Shown here: in pieces, positions 29,469 to 38,864 of the stretch
Layout: each line of letters opens with the position of its first letter
How positions within the stretch are numbered: the first letter of the stretch is position 1
Source: JAAZMI01 sp964603615
Lineage (GTDB): Bacteria > Bacillota > Dethiobacteria > DTU022 > UBA8154
Length of the DNA stretch: 64,000 nt
Reading direction: 5' to 3'
Assembly: GCA_964603615.1 (NCBI GenBank)
Contig: CAZRVU010000008.1
Location: forward strand, 1 to 64,000
Notes under the pieces: generated by a model
Told to the model about the DNA's origin: nothing
The model's input: only the letters and a program-made list of their open reading frames with translations
The model's database searches: none
Made by a program: the position numbers and the translations under genes

Positions 29469-31511
29469 TTATACTTGATCGGGTTTAGGTAATATAAGCC
29501 TGTTCTTAAATTCATTTTTTGGTTCTATTTCCATATATCTTGTTTTGTCAAGCCAGTTGGGAATTTTTGTGTTTTCCCAGTCTAGCATGGTTTTTAGTTG
29601 ATGCATTCTATCAACATCCCAAAGGGACTTTTTGGTAATCCCTTCCTGTTCTTTCAGTATATTTAATAGATATTTTTCAAAAGCTTTTTTGAAAGGTTCT
29701 ACATCACTAGTTTCTTCACTAAGGCACCAGTTATTTTCTTCGAAAAGCCTACTATAACGCTCTTGACGGTTGCTGATGTATAGTTTGGGAGTTAGTTTTA
29801 CTGTTCCTAATCCCAGGGGTTTGCCCATGCCAAGCTTGTGATGATGTTCTTCAGGGAGAGCCAGGGCAAAAAGTAACAGGCCCAATTCCTCATTCGTTAA
29901 ATTTTCATAGCGAATTTTAAACTTGAACAGTGTTCCTGTTTTTACCGGGCGCATTTGCGTAGTAATTTTTTCACTGATTTTTTCCATGTTTTGTTTTTTC
30001 ATTTCCCAGCCAGGATTGTTGCGGTGCCAGTACAGTTTGTTGCCCCGTATTGTTATTTCAGTGTTATATTTTTTTGAGTTCCAGTGACTGGGCCTGTTTC
30101 CGTCCGGCTCTAAATAGTGTTGAAAAGTAGTTGGCTTTGGTTCGGCGAGGATTTGAGGCACTTTAACTTCTTCAAATAAAATATTTTTCTGATCGGGTAT
30201 TAAGGTGGCATCTTCAAAAAAAACTCGGGTGGCAAATTTTTTTTCTGAAGAGCCAAAAAGAGCTTCAGCAAAATCTATACTATCTATATTATGTGAAGTG
30301 GGAAGATAATCCCCGGTGGTAAAGTTATAAGCAAGGCGAAAATAGCCTGTATGACCGAAGGATATTCGCTCTTTTTTCTGGCCATCTTTCCAGCGAACAT
30401 AAAAACAGGGCACGCCTCCTTCTGGTGCTGTAGTTAGCATACGCATCAAGTTACCATCATGTTTTTTGGCTTTGTCTTCATAGCGATTGACATCCATATT
30501 ATAAGCTTGTATATCTTCTTGGGGCACTAGTATTTTTTTAACGCTATTATCCGGAGGGTTTATTATCCAATCTCTCTTTTTCCCAGGCATGCTGCCTGAA
30601 ATAACCCGGTACCTGCCATTAGGCTCTTTTTCTATAACAAATTCTTTATTATTTTGTTTTTTATCCTGAAAAAACTGTTTACCGTTTTGGATTTTAGCCG
30701 GGATAATGTAATATTCCAGTCCTTCCTTTTGAAGGTATCCGGCGTTAAATTTATACACGGTTTTCTTAGTTTGATCACGGGAGGACATATTATTTTGGTA
30801 TTCTCTTCTAAAGTCAGCATATTTATCGGCCAGGCCCCGGTAAAAAAGCAATTTATCTTCAAAAAAGCCAAACTTGCTCCATCCGATTATTTCTATTAGA
30901 TTCCGGATCATGCCACGCAGGCTGCTTCCCGGGATTTTTATCTCGTTGCCCGGAGAGAAGAAATCAGGGTTTTCTTTTCCTTGTTCTTTTTTGGCAAGTT
31001 CCTCAGAAGTGTAAGTATCTCTGATATAAAGGGGTGTCAAGGTTTCTAGTTGACATGCGATGTACCCCGTAAAACGTGTTTTTTGATATACATCAAGAGG
31101 GGGCAGTGCTTGTCCCTCGACAATGGTTTGGTTCAACGGTATAAAATTGTAAGGGGCCCAGGCAGCCCCAGTTTGTTTTTTGTTTCCAAAATTCTGCACA
31201 ACCCCTCTTTTACCATGAGCTTCTTTGCCATGACCCCTTTGGTTTTGTTTAAAATCTGTTTGACCTTTATGATGGCGTTGCCGGTTTTGGTAAGAAGATG
31301 CGGCAGTCTTTGAAAAAATTTCCTTTTCGTTAACGACTATGCGGGCAATTACCCCTTTTTTTCGTAGAACCTCGCATTCTTGATTTAGAAGTGATTCATC
31401 TAATTTTGCGCTTTTGGGCACTGGCATGGTACCCCCGTTTGCGAATTGTAGTCGGCCGTATAGCTCCCCTTTTTTATTACGGGCAATCTCGATAAAAGTA
31501 GCTTTTTCCAT
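29469..31511 (-). CDS. Large RAMP protein of type III-D (TIGR03986-like Cas7)
   Basis: A 680-residue RAMP-superfamily protein. After an N-terminal segment (1-65) comes a basic, Gln/Lys/Gly-rich low-complexity linker (about 70-110, with HKGQ, HGKEAHGK). The RAMP core follows: SSLRGMIRNL (Cas7-type thumb or fold motif) and a C-terminal glycine-rich LGMGKPLGLGTVKL. The size and motifs resemble the large RAMP family TIGR03986 of III-D loci. Expected role: crRNA-binding backbone, possibly with RNA cleavage. GGGGAGG precedes the ATG, which follows csx19 by three bases. Confidence 0.8.
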   Translation of the reverse strand: MEKATFIEIARNKKGELYGRLQFANGGTMPVPKSAKLDESLLNQECEVLRKKGVIARIVVNEKEIFSKTAASSYQNRQRHHKGQTDFKQNQRGHGKEAHGKRGVVQNFGNKKQTGAAWAPYNFIPLNQTIVEGQALPPLDVYQKTRFTGYIACQLETLTPLYIRDTYTSEELAKKEQGKENPDFFSPGNEIKIPGSSLRGMIRNLIEIIGWSKFGFFEDKLLFYRGLADKYADFRREYQNNMSSRDQTKKTVYKFNAGYLQKEGLEYYIIPAKIQNGKQFFQDKKQNNKEFVIEKEPNGRYRVISGSMPGKKRDWIINPPDNSVKKILVPQEDIQAYNMDVNRYEDKAKKHDGNLMRMLTTAPEGGVPCFYVRWKDGQKKERISFGHTGYFRLAYNFTTGDYLPTSHNIDSIDFAEALFGSSEKKFATRVFFEDATLIPDQKNILFEEVKVPQILAEPKPTTFQHYLEPDGNRPSHWNSKKYNTEITIRGNKLYWHRNNPGWEMKKQNMEKISEKITTQMRPVKTGTLFKFKIRYENLTNEELGLLLFALALPEEHHHKLGMGKPLGLGTVKLTPKLYISNRQERYSRLFEENNWCLSEETSDVEPFKKAFEKYLLNILKEQEGITKKSLWDVDRMHQLKTMLDWENTKIPNWLDKTRYMEIEPKNEFKNRLILPKPDQV

Positions 31512-31514
31512 TGT

Positions 31515-32096
31515 TTATACCTCCCCGCCTGTAAATTCAACAAAACGACAATCCTCGTAACCTGCTTGTCCCATCTCATTGAAGCCGATATAGTTGCGGG
31601 TTTTAATTTTTAACCGGTTTTTACCAATGTTTTTTATTTGTGTTTTTATATCCGTGGGAATTATTAAACCTGTGCCCCGTTTTTCAAAAAGGCGTGTCCA
31701 GCCACCGTCAAGTGTTTTATAATTAGTTCCCCACAGCACCTGCTCAGCTTCAATGAAACATTTTATTTCTCCATCGTCGTTCGAGTTGTTTTCACCATCA
31801 ATTCTTAAGCGGCCTTTGAACAAATACCCGTTACCCGGCCAGATTAATAGCTCTTGGTCATTATTAAATGCCCTTAATTTCAGCAGATATTTGGGATTGA
31901 AAGTTTCGTTTCTAAAAAATTCAGGTTTTCCCCCGTTTATTTTACCCACAGCTACTTTGTAATGAAGATATGCAACGATGTAGCCATCTCCTGCAAAATA
32001 ATTTGATAAAGTGTTCTCTAGTTCTATCCAAGTATTTATTTCATTTTGTATTTGTTTAACCCTGGTCCGATCTTTTTTTAATGTGAGCCCGTTCAA
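31515..32096 (-). CDS. csx19: Csx19-like type III-D accessory subunit
   Basis: A 193-residue protein between two RAMP genes. The segment EAEQVLWGT followed by GWTRLFEKRGTGLIIPTD resembles the conserved C-terminal half of the Csx19/TIGR03984 family, a marker of type III-D; I assign it from motif and position. It starts at TTG with GGGGAGGG upstream, and this start overlaps the stop of the preceding RAMP gene. Its molecular role is not established. Confidence 0.7.
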   Translation of the reverse strand: MNGLTLKKDRTRVKQIQNEINTWIELENTLSNYFAGDGYIVAYLHYKVAVGKINGGKPEFFRNETFNPKYLLKLRAFNNDQELLIWPGNGYLFKGRLRIDGENNSNDDGEIKCFIEAEQVLWGTNYKTLDGGWTRLFEKRGTGLIIPTDIKTQIKNIGKNRLKIKTRNYIGFNEMGQAGYEDCRFVEFTGGEV

Positions 32097-33645
32097 TTAT
32101 TATTCCCTCCCCTTTGACATTCTTTTAAAAATGACTGAACAAGGACTTCAAGACCATCCTGATCATTGACTTTTAGAGACTGCTTTTGATCTTCAATATT
32201 AAGATAAATATCATAGGATTTCTTTTTGCCCATATTTATCTGAGCGCGGAGGCCTTGCAGGACGCCTCTGCCAATGCTTTTATCTCCACCCAAGGGAAGA
32301 TCCCCGTTCCATAAATCCTTTAATAAAAGTAGCGCAAGCCCTGCTTCCCAATCTTTATAATCCATAATTTTAATGCGAATTACTACCTGTTCATCTTTCT
32401 TTTTTCGGGGCCAGAGGGGTTGCGTATCGAATAAAGCAGATTTCATAACCCCACCGGTAAACCGGTCGATGCATGTCCTAAATTGGGTTTCTTCAATAGT
32501 GTTGTCAATGTATGTTTCCTTTACTAAAAACCTGCTTTTAATTTTTTCTTCCTTGTCATCCGGTTTGCTNNNNNNNNNNNNNNNNNNNNNNNNNNNNNNN
32601 NNNNNNNNNNNNNNNNNNNNNNNNNNNNNNNNNNNNNNNNNNNNNNNNNNNNNNNNNNNNNNNNNNNNNTTTCCTTTACTAAAAACCTGCTTTTAATTTT
32701 TTCTTCCTTGTCATCCGGTTTGCTAGGCGCCCACCCGAAAAGCTTTTTGCTCATTTCCTTGCCGGATCCCCCCATAGTGTTGATGATTTTAATAGCTCGC
32801 GCACGAAGGGCTCCCTTTATTGACGTGCCGGGCAGTATATTTTTTCCTTTACTTTTAATATGAACTGCATCCGGGTTTTCGGGATCTCCGGAATAGGATT
32901 TTACAATTAAAGAATTTTTTATTTTAAATACCGCTTCCAAAGATAAGTTTTCGCTTTTTTCAGGAAAAATTTCATTAAAAGGCAGGGTTATTTTTTGTGC
33001 ATCCGTTGTTTCTCCTTTTAGCCAGGTGAACACGTCCCTTTTTTTAGTAAAGTCATACTCGTATATGGCGTAATTATTAAGGCGGTATTCTCCAAAACCT
33101 TTTGTGGTCATAGCACCCAATGGTACTTTGCCTTCAGTTAAAATTTTAATTATTGATGCAATGATTTTCAGGAAAGTATGGCGGCAAAAACCTTCCCTAA
33201 GTGTTACCCCTGCTTTAAATCCGAAATCCGCTCCTGGTTCAACAACTTCGTAATCGAATTTCATTTCATCACGGGCTGTCCCTGTGCGTGGATCTATGCA
33301 CACACCGTCTCTAAATGCTACAAAGGGAGTATTGGTGGCTATTAAGTCTTCGATGATGAAGGCGCTCTGGCAGTATGTATCACTATAGAATGAATCTTTT
33401 TTAAATGAGCCCCAGAAAAAATCGAATTGGGTGCGATCGCCTTCAAGTAATAATCTTTCAAAAAAATGATGCCTGAGCGCACCAGTTAAAGAGGTGGCTG
33501 GTATATAAGGGTTGCCATCTAGATCCTTAATAACAGTTATATCCAGATCCTGTTTCTCACCAGTGCCAATGATCAGAGGAGACAGTAGGGAGAGTGTCCC
33601 TTCAATCAAAAATTTCCCTTTAATACTTGCAATATTTTTAGTCAT
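32093..33645 (-). CDS. Double RAMP protein of type III-D (two Cas7-like domains)
   Basis: The gene is interrupted by a 100-N gap flanked by identical 55-base copies. Collapsing them restores one frame of 465 residues. Two copies of the Cas7-type motif are visible, SLTGALRHH (about 53-61) and SIKGALRARA (about 280), each with a glycine-rich loop (LGAMTTKGFGEYRL and LGGDKSIGRGVLQG). It is therefore a tandem of two Csm3-like domains, likely to occupy two backbone positions on the crRNA. Its ATG overlaps the csx10 stop as ATGA. Confidence 0.8.
32515..32724. other. Second assembly gap (100 N) flanked by an identical 55-base duplication
   Basis: Bases 32515-32569 and 32670-32724 are identical and flank N run 32570-32669. 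As with the first gap, deleting the N run and one copy restores the reading frame exactly, so the gap is probably artificial. Confidence 0.9.
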
Positions 33646-35183
33646 GAGGAGCTAGCCTCCTTTTGTTGAAGCTGTTTATTTTTCCACCATAGTTCCTTCA
33701 AAAGTGTTTGGAGATATGTGTTCCAAAGAAGAGGCAGCAAATCCTCTTGGGATTTAAGGTCATATTCAACTAAACGGGCCAACTTTTCATATTCTCCGAG
33801 ATTATTTAAGAGATCAAATAGTTTTTTTTCATCATACTTCTTTAAATAATCAAGGAGGCTTTCTTTTGCTTGATTGTGCTCATAATAGCGGCAATTACGT
33901 AGTTGGTTTTTAGCTGTATCTTTTAGTTGAGCTATTTTGTTGGAGAATTCTTTGTAACCGGCTTTACCAGCCATCAGCTTTAATCTTCCCAGCAGACTGT
34001 TTTTGGGGAGTCTTGAAAATTTATTGGCTTCGGCAGCTGCTTCAAACTTAATTTTTTCAAATAAAGCTTCTTTAACAATAACCTGGAAGATGTGCTTAAC
34101 AGCTGTAGGCGGGGTTCCTGCAGGCTTTTCAAACCTTTTAGTGGCAACGGCCAGGATGTATTTTTCTACTGTAGCGGGAGTGATTTGTAGTCTGCCGAAA
34201 CCCTCTCCCAACCGTTCCCCAATTCCTTTTTTTAGCAGGTTGTCTATTCCGGTTAAAACATTCTTATCCACATTTTCAAAATATAAATATAATGAAGAAC
34301 CGGCACTTATTGCCCTTTCCCCGGGTTTTTTCATTTTCCAAACGGAGATATAGTTTTCTATAAACTCTTGTTTAATAATGCTTTTTTTGATAGTAAAGCT
34401 ATTTTGTCCAAGTATTTTTTGCAGGTGTTTTTCTATACTTGAAAAAGACGGATCGGACATTCCCCATTCGTTATATAGAATACAGGGTGAAAGAAAGGTT
34501 AAGAAAACGCCTTCTTCCAAGGTATTTTCATCGATAAGTGAACTGCTTTTAATCTCTTGAATATCCAAAAAATCAATCTTTACATCCCCGTACTCTACAC
34601 CTTTTGATTTACCCATTTTAGCCTTAAAACTATGACCCATTATTTCTTTGAAATCATCTAGGTCCTGATAACTGCCGTAAATTGCACCTTGAAAGGTTTG
34701 GCCTGGCAATAGCGACTCATAATTAAAAAAGAGTCCTTCCTTGCTGGTTCCGGTTAAGCGGTCACGTTCATGATGGAAACTTATTCTTTTTTTAGGTTTT
34801 ATGTTACTGATAATCTCGCCGTTAATATTAGAAAAGCCTCCCAAGGGTTTTGTAATATCATCAGGGTCTGTTAGCAAGATATTGTAGATATCATTGCCGG
34901 CCTTTTCTTGTTGGATATTAAGGGGTGTAGGTGTAGTAGTAATATCTTGTTCTATCAAATAGCCGTTAGAAAAAACTAAATCCCCCTTTAAAAACCACCG
35001 GTAAAAGGTTTCGTCTTCATGGGCCGGGGCAAGTTGTTTTAACAAGATATACCTGGCAGCTAGTACTCCTAGGACTGAGTTTCCCCGCAGGTATTCAAGG
35101 GTTTCGGTCATGTTTTGGCCAAATGTTGGGCTGCTAATGAGTGTCTTTGAAAGCAAGGTAATTTTATAGTTTAGGGCATACAT
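33642..35183 (-). CDS. csx10: Csx10, Cas5-like RAMP of type III-D
   Basis: A 513-residue RAMP protein. The conserved loop KGIGERLGEGFGRLQI (about 325-340) and the N-terminal block LRGNSVLGVLAARYI are characteristic of Csx10, the subunit that takes the Cas5/Csm4 position and holds the crRNA 5' handle in III-D complexes. A long helical C-terminal region (about 390-513) extends beyond the core. It is separated by two bases from the preceding small RAMP and overlaps the next RAMP by four bases, so translation is coupled. Confidence 0.85.
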   Translation of the reverse strand: MYALNYKITLLSKTLISSPTFGQNMTETLEYLRGNSVLGVLAARYILLKQLAPAHEDETFYRWFLKGDLVFSNGYLIEQDITTTPTPLNIQQEKAGNDIYNILLTDPDDITKPLGGFSNINGEIISNIKPKKRISFHHERDRLTGTSKEGLFFNYESLLPGQTFQGAIYGSYQDLDDFKEIMGHSFKAKMGKSKGVEYGDVKIDFLDIQEIKSSSLIDENTLEEGVFLTFLSPCILYNEWGMSDPSFSSIEKHLQKILGQNSFTIKKSIIKQEFIENYISVWKMKKPGERAISAGSSLYLYFENVDKNVLTGIDNLLKKGIGERLGEGFGRLQITPATVEKYILAVATKRFEKPAGTPPTAVKHIFQVIVKEALFEKIKFEAAAEANKFSRLPKNSLLGRLKLMAGKAGYKEFSNKIAQLKDTAKNQLRNCRYYEHNQAKESLLDYLKKYDEKKLFDLLNNLGEYEKLARLVEYDLKSQEDLLPLLWNTYLQTLLKELWWKNKQLQQKEASSS

Positions 35184-35185
35184 TT

Positions 35186-35845
35186 TTAACCGGCCTCCTT
35201 TTCTAATTTATCAATAGCATACCCGAATATATTTTGATTTCCAGCGAAGAGTGAACATTTTACACATCCAAATCCCCGGTTACGCATAGTGCCCAACCGG
35301 TGGAGATTTGCACAGGAAAGGGCCAGCAGATCGATTGCAGTTTCGTTTTTACTTAGCAAGGAAATTTCTCCTTCGAAAGATAGGCCTGTTTTTAAAACCC
35401 TTACTGTTCGCAAGCTATGATCCTCAGCTATTCCGTTTTCATTAATGGATGTTTGTTGACGTAATTCGGTTAAAACGTTTGTGATGACATCGGGGGAGAG
35501 TATATTATTATATTCTTGCAATGCCCATCTACACCAAGCAGATACTTCGTCATACTGTGGAAGGTGTAAGTTGGAAAAATAAATTTTGCCTCCTTCAATA
35601 TCTCCTGGTACACCGAAAATATGTTCTATGAGCCCTTGTTCAAAATATGAAATCTTGGCCTGTTGCAGCATTTCGATCACTTCGTTTGCACTTTCCCTGA
35701 GGGCCCCTTTTAATCTTCGGGCTGGAAAATAGGGAAGCCCACAAGAGTCAAAAACCAAATCAGTGTCAATGACAGAGCCCCTGCCTTCACCGGCCCCGGG
35801 AAGGCAGGGTGAAGTAAGTTCCAGTTGTATTCTATATTTTTGCAA
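35186..35845 (-). CDS. Small RAMP protein, Csm3/Cas7-like
   Basis: A single-domain RAMP of 219 residues. RRLKGALRESA is the Cas7-type motif, and HRLGTMRNRGFGCVKC is the glycine-rich loop near the C-terminus. An acidic GAGEGRGSVIDTDLVFD block near the start includes the Asp residues often placed at the RNA cleavage site of Csm3-like subunits. I place the start at TTG 35845, because GAGGAGGG lies six bases upstream and the cas10 stop (TAA) ends one base before it; an ATG at 35866 would include that ribosome site. Confidence 0.8.
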   Translation of the reverse strand: MQKYRIQLELTSPCLPGAGEGRGSVIDTDLVFDSCGLPYFPARRLKGALRESANEVIEMLQQAKISYFEQGLIEHIFGVPGDIEGGKIYFSNLHLPQYDEVSAWCRWALQEYNNILSPDVITNVLTELRQQTSINENGIAEDHSLRTVRVLKTGLSFEGEISLLSKNETAIDLLALSCANLHRLGTMRNRGFGCVKCSLFAGNQNIFGYAIDKLEKEAG

Positions 35846-35846
35846 T

Positions 35847-37403
35847 TTAGTTCCCTCCTCGTTCATCTAGAAAATATGCGGGATAAAAATCCAAAAGTTC
35901 TATCATGTCAAAATAAGGTGTTTTGTTGTTTTCCCATCCTGAAATGTGATAACCTTTACCCGGGAGGGTTACCACATTTTTTCCTTTTATGTTCATTTGC
36001 CTTAAAAAATGTTCTGTTGACTGTTTACCTAATGTCAATATACTGCGAAATTCTTTCACTTTATTTCTTGGCCAATTATCCGGATTGGCAAATTTTTTTA
36101 TTCCTTTCAGCAAATATGTTATATTATTTTCGTTATCCATATCTTTTTTTCGATCAGAAACAAGATATGGCCCAAAGTTTAATTGGCCTTCATTAATTGT
36201 ATAGTTATCTTTTCGGATGTTTTCCAGAGCGCCGGAAAAACCGCCGTATGCTACATGAAAATCAAGCCATGATGTCCCGGGATATTTACGGGCCTCTTTT
36301 TTGGCTGCCGAGCATAGTTCTTCAGCTAAAAGATAGCTCCGGTAAAAGGGATATTTTGTTCCGGTAATAGCAATCCCGGCTGAAGCGGATAGCTGTTTTC
36401 CATTGGATAAGGTTTTACGGGAGATCAGTTCCAGGTACTTTTTGGCGAAATATACTCCCAGCCGGCCGTCTGTAATGAAGGTAATATCGTCGCCTTCGAT
36501 CAATAAAGGCCGGAAAGGCAGTATAGTTTTGCTGCCTTCATTTTGTATGTAAAAGCCTGATTTCTCAGTCAGAAGGTAGTCCATGTTATTTTTAATGAAC
36601 CCTACAAATTCCTGGTATGCCTCACACATAGCATTGTCTACATTTCTTGAAAGTTTCCTGATTTCTGGCAAAGTTGTGCAGTTCATAAACCGCTTGCCAA
36701 TTGAATTACCATCGATATGCACGACCGCAATATGGTTTTGCCCGGGGATTTGTCCAAGCTTATCGATATAATTTGTAAAGGTGTATTTATCTTCAAGAAT
36801 ATTCCCGGCGAATAATTTCCCATTAATATTTTTTGCATATTCAAATTTAGTCTTAGAAACAGATGAAATAAACCATTCACCATCTGCGTCTTTAAAAAAG
36901 GTTTCCGCTGAATTTCCGGAAAACGGACAATCGGCGGTAATGCCATGCTTGGGCAGGGATGTCAAAGGAAAATGCTTGCCCTTATTTTCCTTTAATACAG
37001 CAAATAGGTGCTGCAGTTCTCTTTGAAAATTATTTAGATCAAAGGTGTCATCTATGGCAAATGCAAAATTTAACCCCGGTGCTTCTATTAATAAGGTACT
37101 AGTCCAATTTTTTATAAACTCTATAGCTTTCCCCTTTTCCCTAAAAAATAGTAACGCATTTCCCCCTCCGATATAGCCTGTTTCAAAATCTGTGCTGTTG
37201 TTTTCCAGGTGAATAGTGTCAGGATGTTTTTTCCATGAATTTGTATCTATTTTAGATTGCAAGGTTTCTTGAATTGATTGCAGCATTATTTCCTGGTAAA
37301 CACCAGTGACAATGTTTGATGCACCCACATTTTCCAGCAATTTATTACTGGCGTATACATAATTTTGGATGGATATGGTTTCAATAAGTAAGGCTGTTAA
37401 CAA
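35847..37403 (-). CDS. cas10: Cas10-like large subunit of type III-D (palm domains, no HD)
   Basis: A 518-residue Cas10, short for the family. The start (IETISIQNYVYASNKLLENVGAS) already belongs to the first palm, so the usual N-terminal HD nuclease is absent. The polymerase-site residues are IDGNS (Asp231) and EGDD (303-306) in place of GGDD; both aspartates are kept. Cyclic oligoadenylate synthesis is therefore plausible, while Cas10 ssDNA cleavage is not. The TTG start has GGGGGGAGG nine bases upstream. It follows the Card1-like gene by four bases. Confidence 0.85.
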   Translation of the reverse strand: MLTALLIETISIQNYVYASNKLLENVGASNIVTGVYQEIMLQSIQETLQSKIDTNSWKKHPDTIHLENNSTDFETGYIGGGNALLFFREKGKAIEFIKNWTSTLLIEAPGLNFAFAIDDTFDLNNFQRELQHLFAVLKENKGKHFPLTSLPKHGITADCPFSGNSAETFFKDADGEWFISSVSKTKFEYAKNINGKLFAGNILEDKYTFTNYIDKLGQIPGQNHIAVVHIDGNSIGKRFMNCTTLPEIRKLSRNVDNAMCEAYQEFVGFIKNNMDYLLTEKSGFYIQNEGSKTILPFRPLLIEGDDITFITDGRLGVYFAKKYLELISRKTLSNGKQLSASAGIAITGTKYPFYRSYLLAEELCSAAKKEARKYPGTSWLDFHVAYGGFSGALENIRKDNYTINEGQLNFGPYLVSDRKKDMDNENNITYLLKGIKKFANPDNWPRNKVKEFRSILTLGKQSTEHFLRQMNIKGKNVVTLPGKGYHISGWENNKTPYFDMIELLDFYPAYFLDERGGN

Positions 37404-37407
37404 GGTG

Positions 37408-38775
37408 TTAGACCTCCCCCCAAATATATTTCTTTATTTTTTTCCATAAGATATCCGCTTTTAAATCAGATATGCTAAGCACTAGAAGGTTCTGTTTTGT
37501 AGCGCCCGTTATTTGTTCCAGATCAGCAGAAAAAGCATCTTTTTTGTGATCTTCCAGACAAGTTACAAGAACTGATAAGGCCTCATCGCCACCCATTTGC
37601 CGGGTCCGGTGGATTATTTCAAATCCTTTTTGTTTACAGGTGCCTTCTTCTTTAGAAGTTGTGCATGATATGCCACAGATTTGGTAACCATTTACGATAA
37701 TCACATCTATCTCAAATTCTTTTTGCGGACCCGGTTTTTTTATTTCCCAGTTACTGTCAATGCTGATTGTTTCCCGGGAAAAATCCTTTTTTAACATATT
37801 ATCTTTTTGTATTTCTCCTTTGATTACCCTATAAGCATAATGTTCAAGCCATTTACCATCTAAAAAGCCGGATATGGTCAATTCTAACCGTTCTTTAAAG
37901 ATGGCGTTACTGACAGTACTGTCAGGTATCCAAAGGTTGCCTTTATCATCGAGGATCGATCTTTCCTGGGGAAGGACTGATAACAGATCATGGATTAAAG
38001 GAGGGGTTTGTTTTTGGAATTCTTGTTTAAATTTATCTACATTTTCAGGATCAAGCTGTTTTTTACTTTTGTTGTTTTTGACCAGGCTGTTTTGTTTTAA
38101 AAATTTATTTGTTGTTTTTATAAAACCTTTTTTAGAGTAGTATCTGTCTCTAATTTGTTTATTTTTCCAGGAAAGATATTCTGCTAACCTGCCGGTATTG
38201 ATGAGATTTTCAAACTTTTCCAGTACAGGGTAATAGTTCTGGGGAAGGGGACTCTCCCCATTCTTTTTTTTATAGTCATGCAGTTCAATCAGATTGCTTA
38301 AAGATAAGGAAATTTCTTTTCTTAAATCTTTACTTATGCTTTTATTATAATCCCAAAGCAGTTTATACCTCCGTCCATCGAGGTAAGAAAAAGAAGATCT
38401 GTTTTTGTAATTATTTTCTAAAAAACGATAAACGTGTACAGCCATTGATTTTGTACCGCCAGTGTAGTTAAGGTGAATTATAGGATCACGATCCATTATC
38501 TTGCCTGCCAGTTTTTTTTCCAGGTCATTTACAATGCTACTGGCAGAACTGACCTCGCTAAGCGCTACCATTTCAAACAACAAATCCTTTTCGTCAAATT
38601 CCTCTTTAAGAACCCTTTTGATGTTTTCCGCATATTCACCTGTGCCTGCCTGACCGATCTCTTTTCGTTCCTCCGAGTGAACAAGCCATAGATGCTTTAA
38701 TTCACTATTTTGACCTAAAAGATATTTGCTGACTACATAGTTCGGTAGCGGGTTTGTTCCTACCAATAAAACCAA
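37408..38775 (-). CDS. Card1/Can2-like CARF protein (DUF1887 type) with divergent nuclease motif
   Basis: At least 455 residues. The N-terminal CARF domain has GGTK (106-109) in HLNYTGGTKSM, the cyclic-oligoadenylate binding signature. The C-terminal PD-(D/E)xK-like domain has GKWLEHYAY (Glu311) and EIDVIIVNGYQ (Asp357), but the expected E-x-K appears as SCT (370-372) in GISCTTSKEEG. The conserved RQMGGDEA block follows. Once activated by Cas10 signals, relatives cut DNA or RNA. The first canonical start (TTG 38775) lies 23 bases from AAAGGAGG; an in-frame ATC at 38793 has ideal spacing and would add the residues expected before LVLLVGTNPLPNYV. Confidence 0.8.
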   Translation of the reverse strand: MVLLVGTNPLPNYVVSKYLLGQNSELKHLWLVHSEERKEIGQAGTGEYAENIKRVLKEEFDEKDLLFEMVALSEVSSASSIVNDLEKKLAGKIMDRDPIIHLNYTGGTKSMAVHVYRFLENNYKNRSSFSYLDGRRYKLLWDYNKSISKDLRKEISLSLSNLIELHDYKKKNGESPLPQNYYPVLEKFENLINTGRLAEYLSWKNKQIRDRYYSKKGFIKTTNKFLKQNSLVKNNKSKKQLDPENVDKFKQEFQKQTPPLIHDLLSVLPQERSILDDKGNLWIPDSTVSNAIFKERLELTISGFLDGKWLEHYAYRVIKGEIQKDNMLKKDFSRETISIDSNWEIKKPGPQKEFEIDVIIVNGYQICGISCTTSKEEGTCKQKGFEIIHRTRQMGGDEALSVLVTCLEDHKKDAFSADLEQITGATKQNLLVLSISDLKADILWKKIKKYIWGEV

Positions 38776-38864
38776 GTCAGTAATATTGGTGATTTTAAAA
38801 ACCTCCTTTTTCTATACATTTATTTCAAATGGGTTGTTCTTCCAACTGCTCTAGACCTTTTCTG

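Noticed and set aside
28407..33645. Frameshifted or pseudogene status for the two cas genes interrupted by N runs
   Set aside because: Both become continuous once the duplicated 55-base flanks are collapsed, so the breaks are assembly artefacts.
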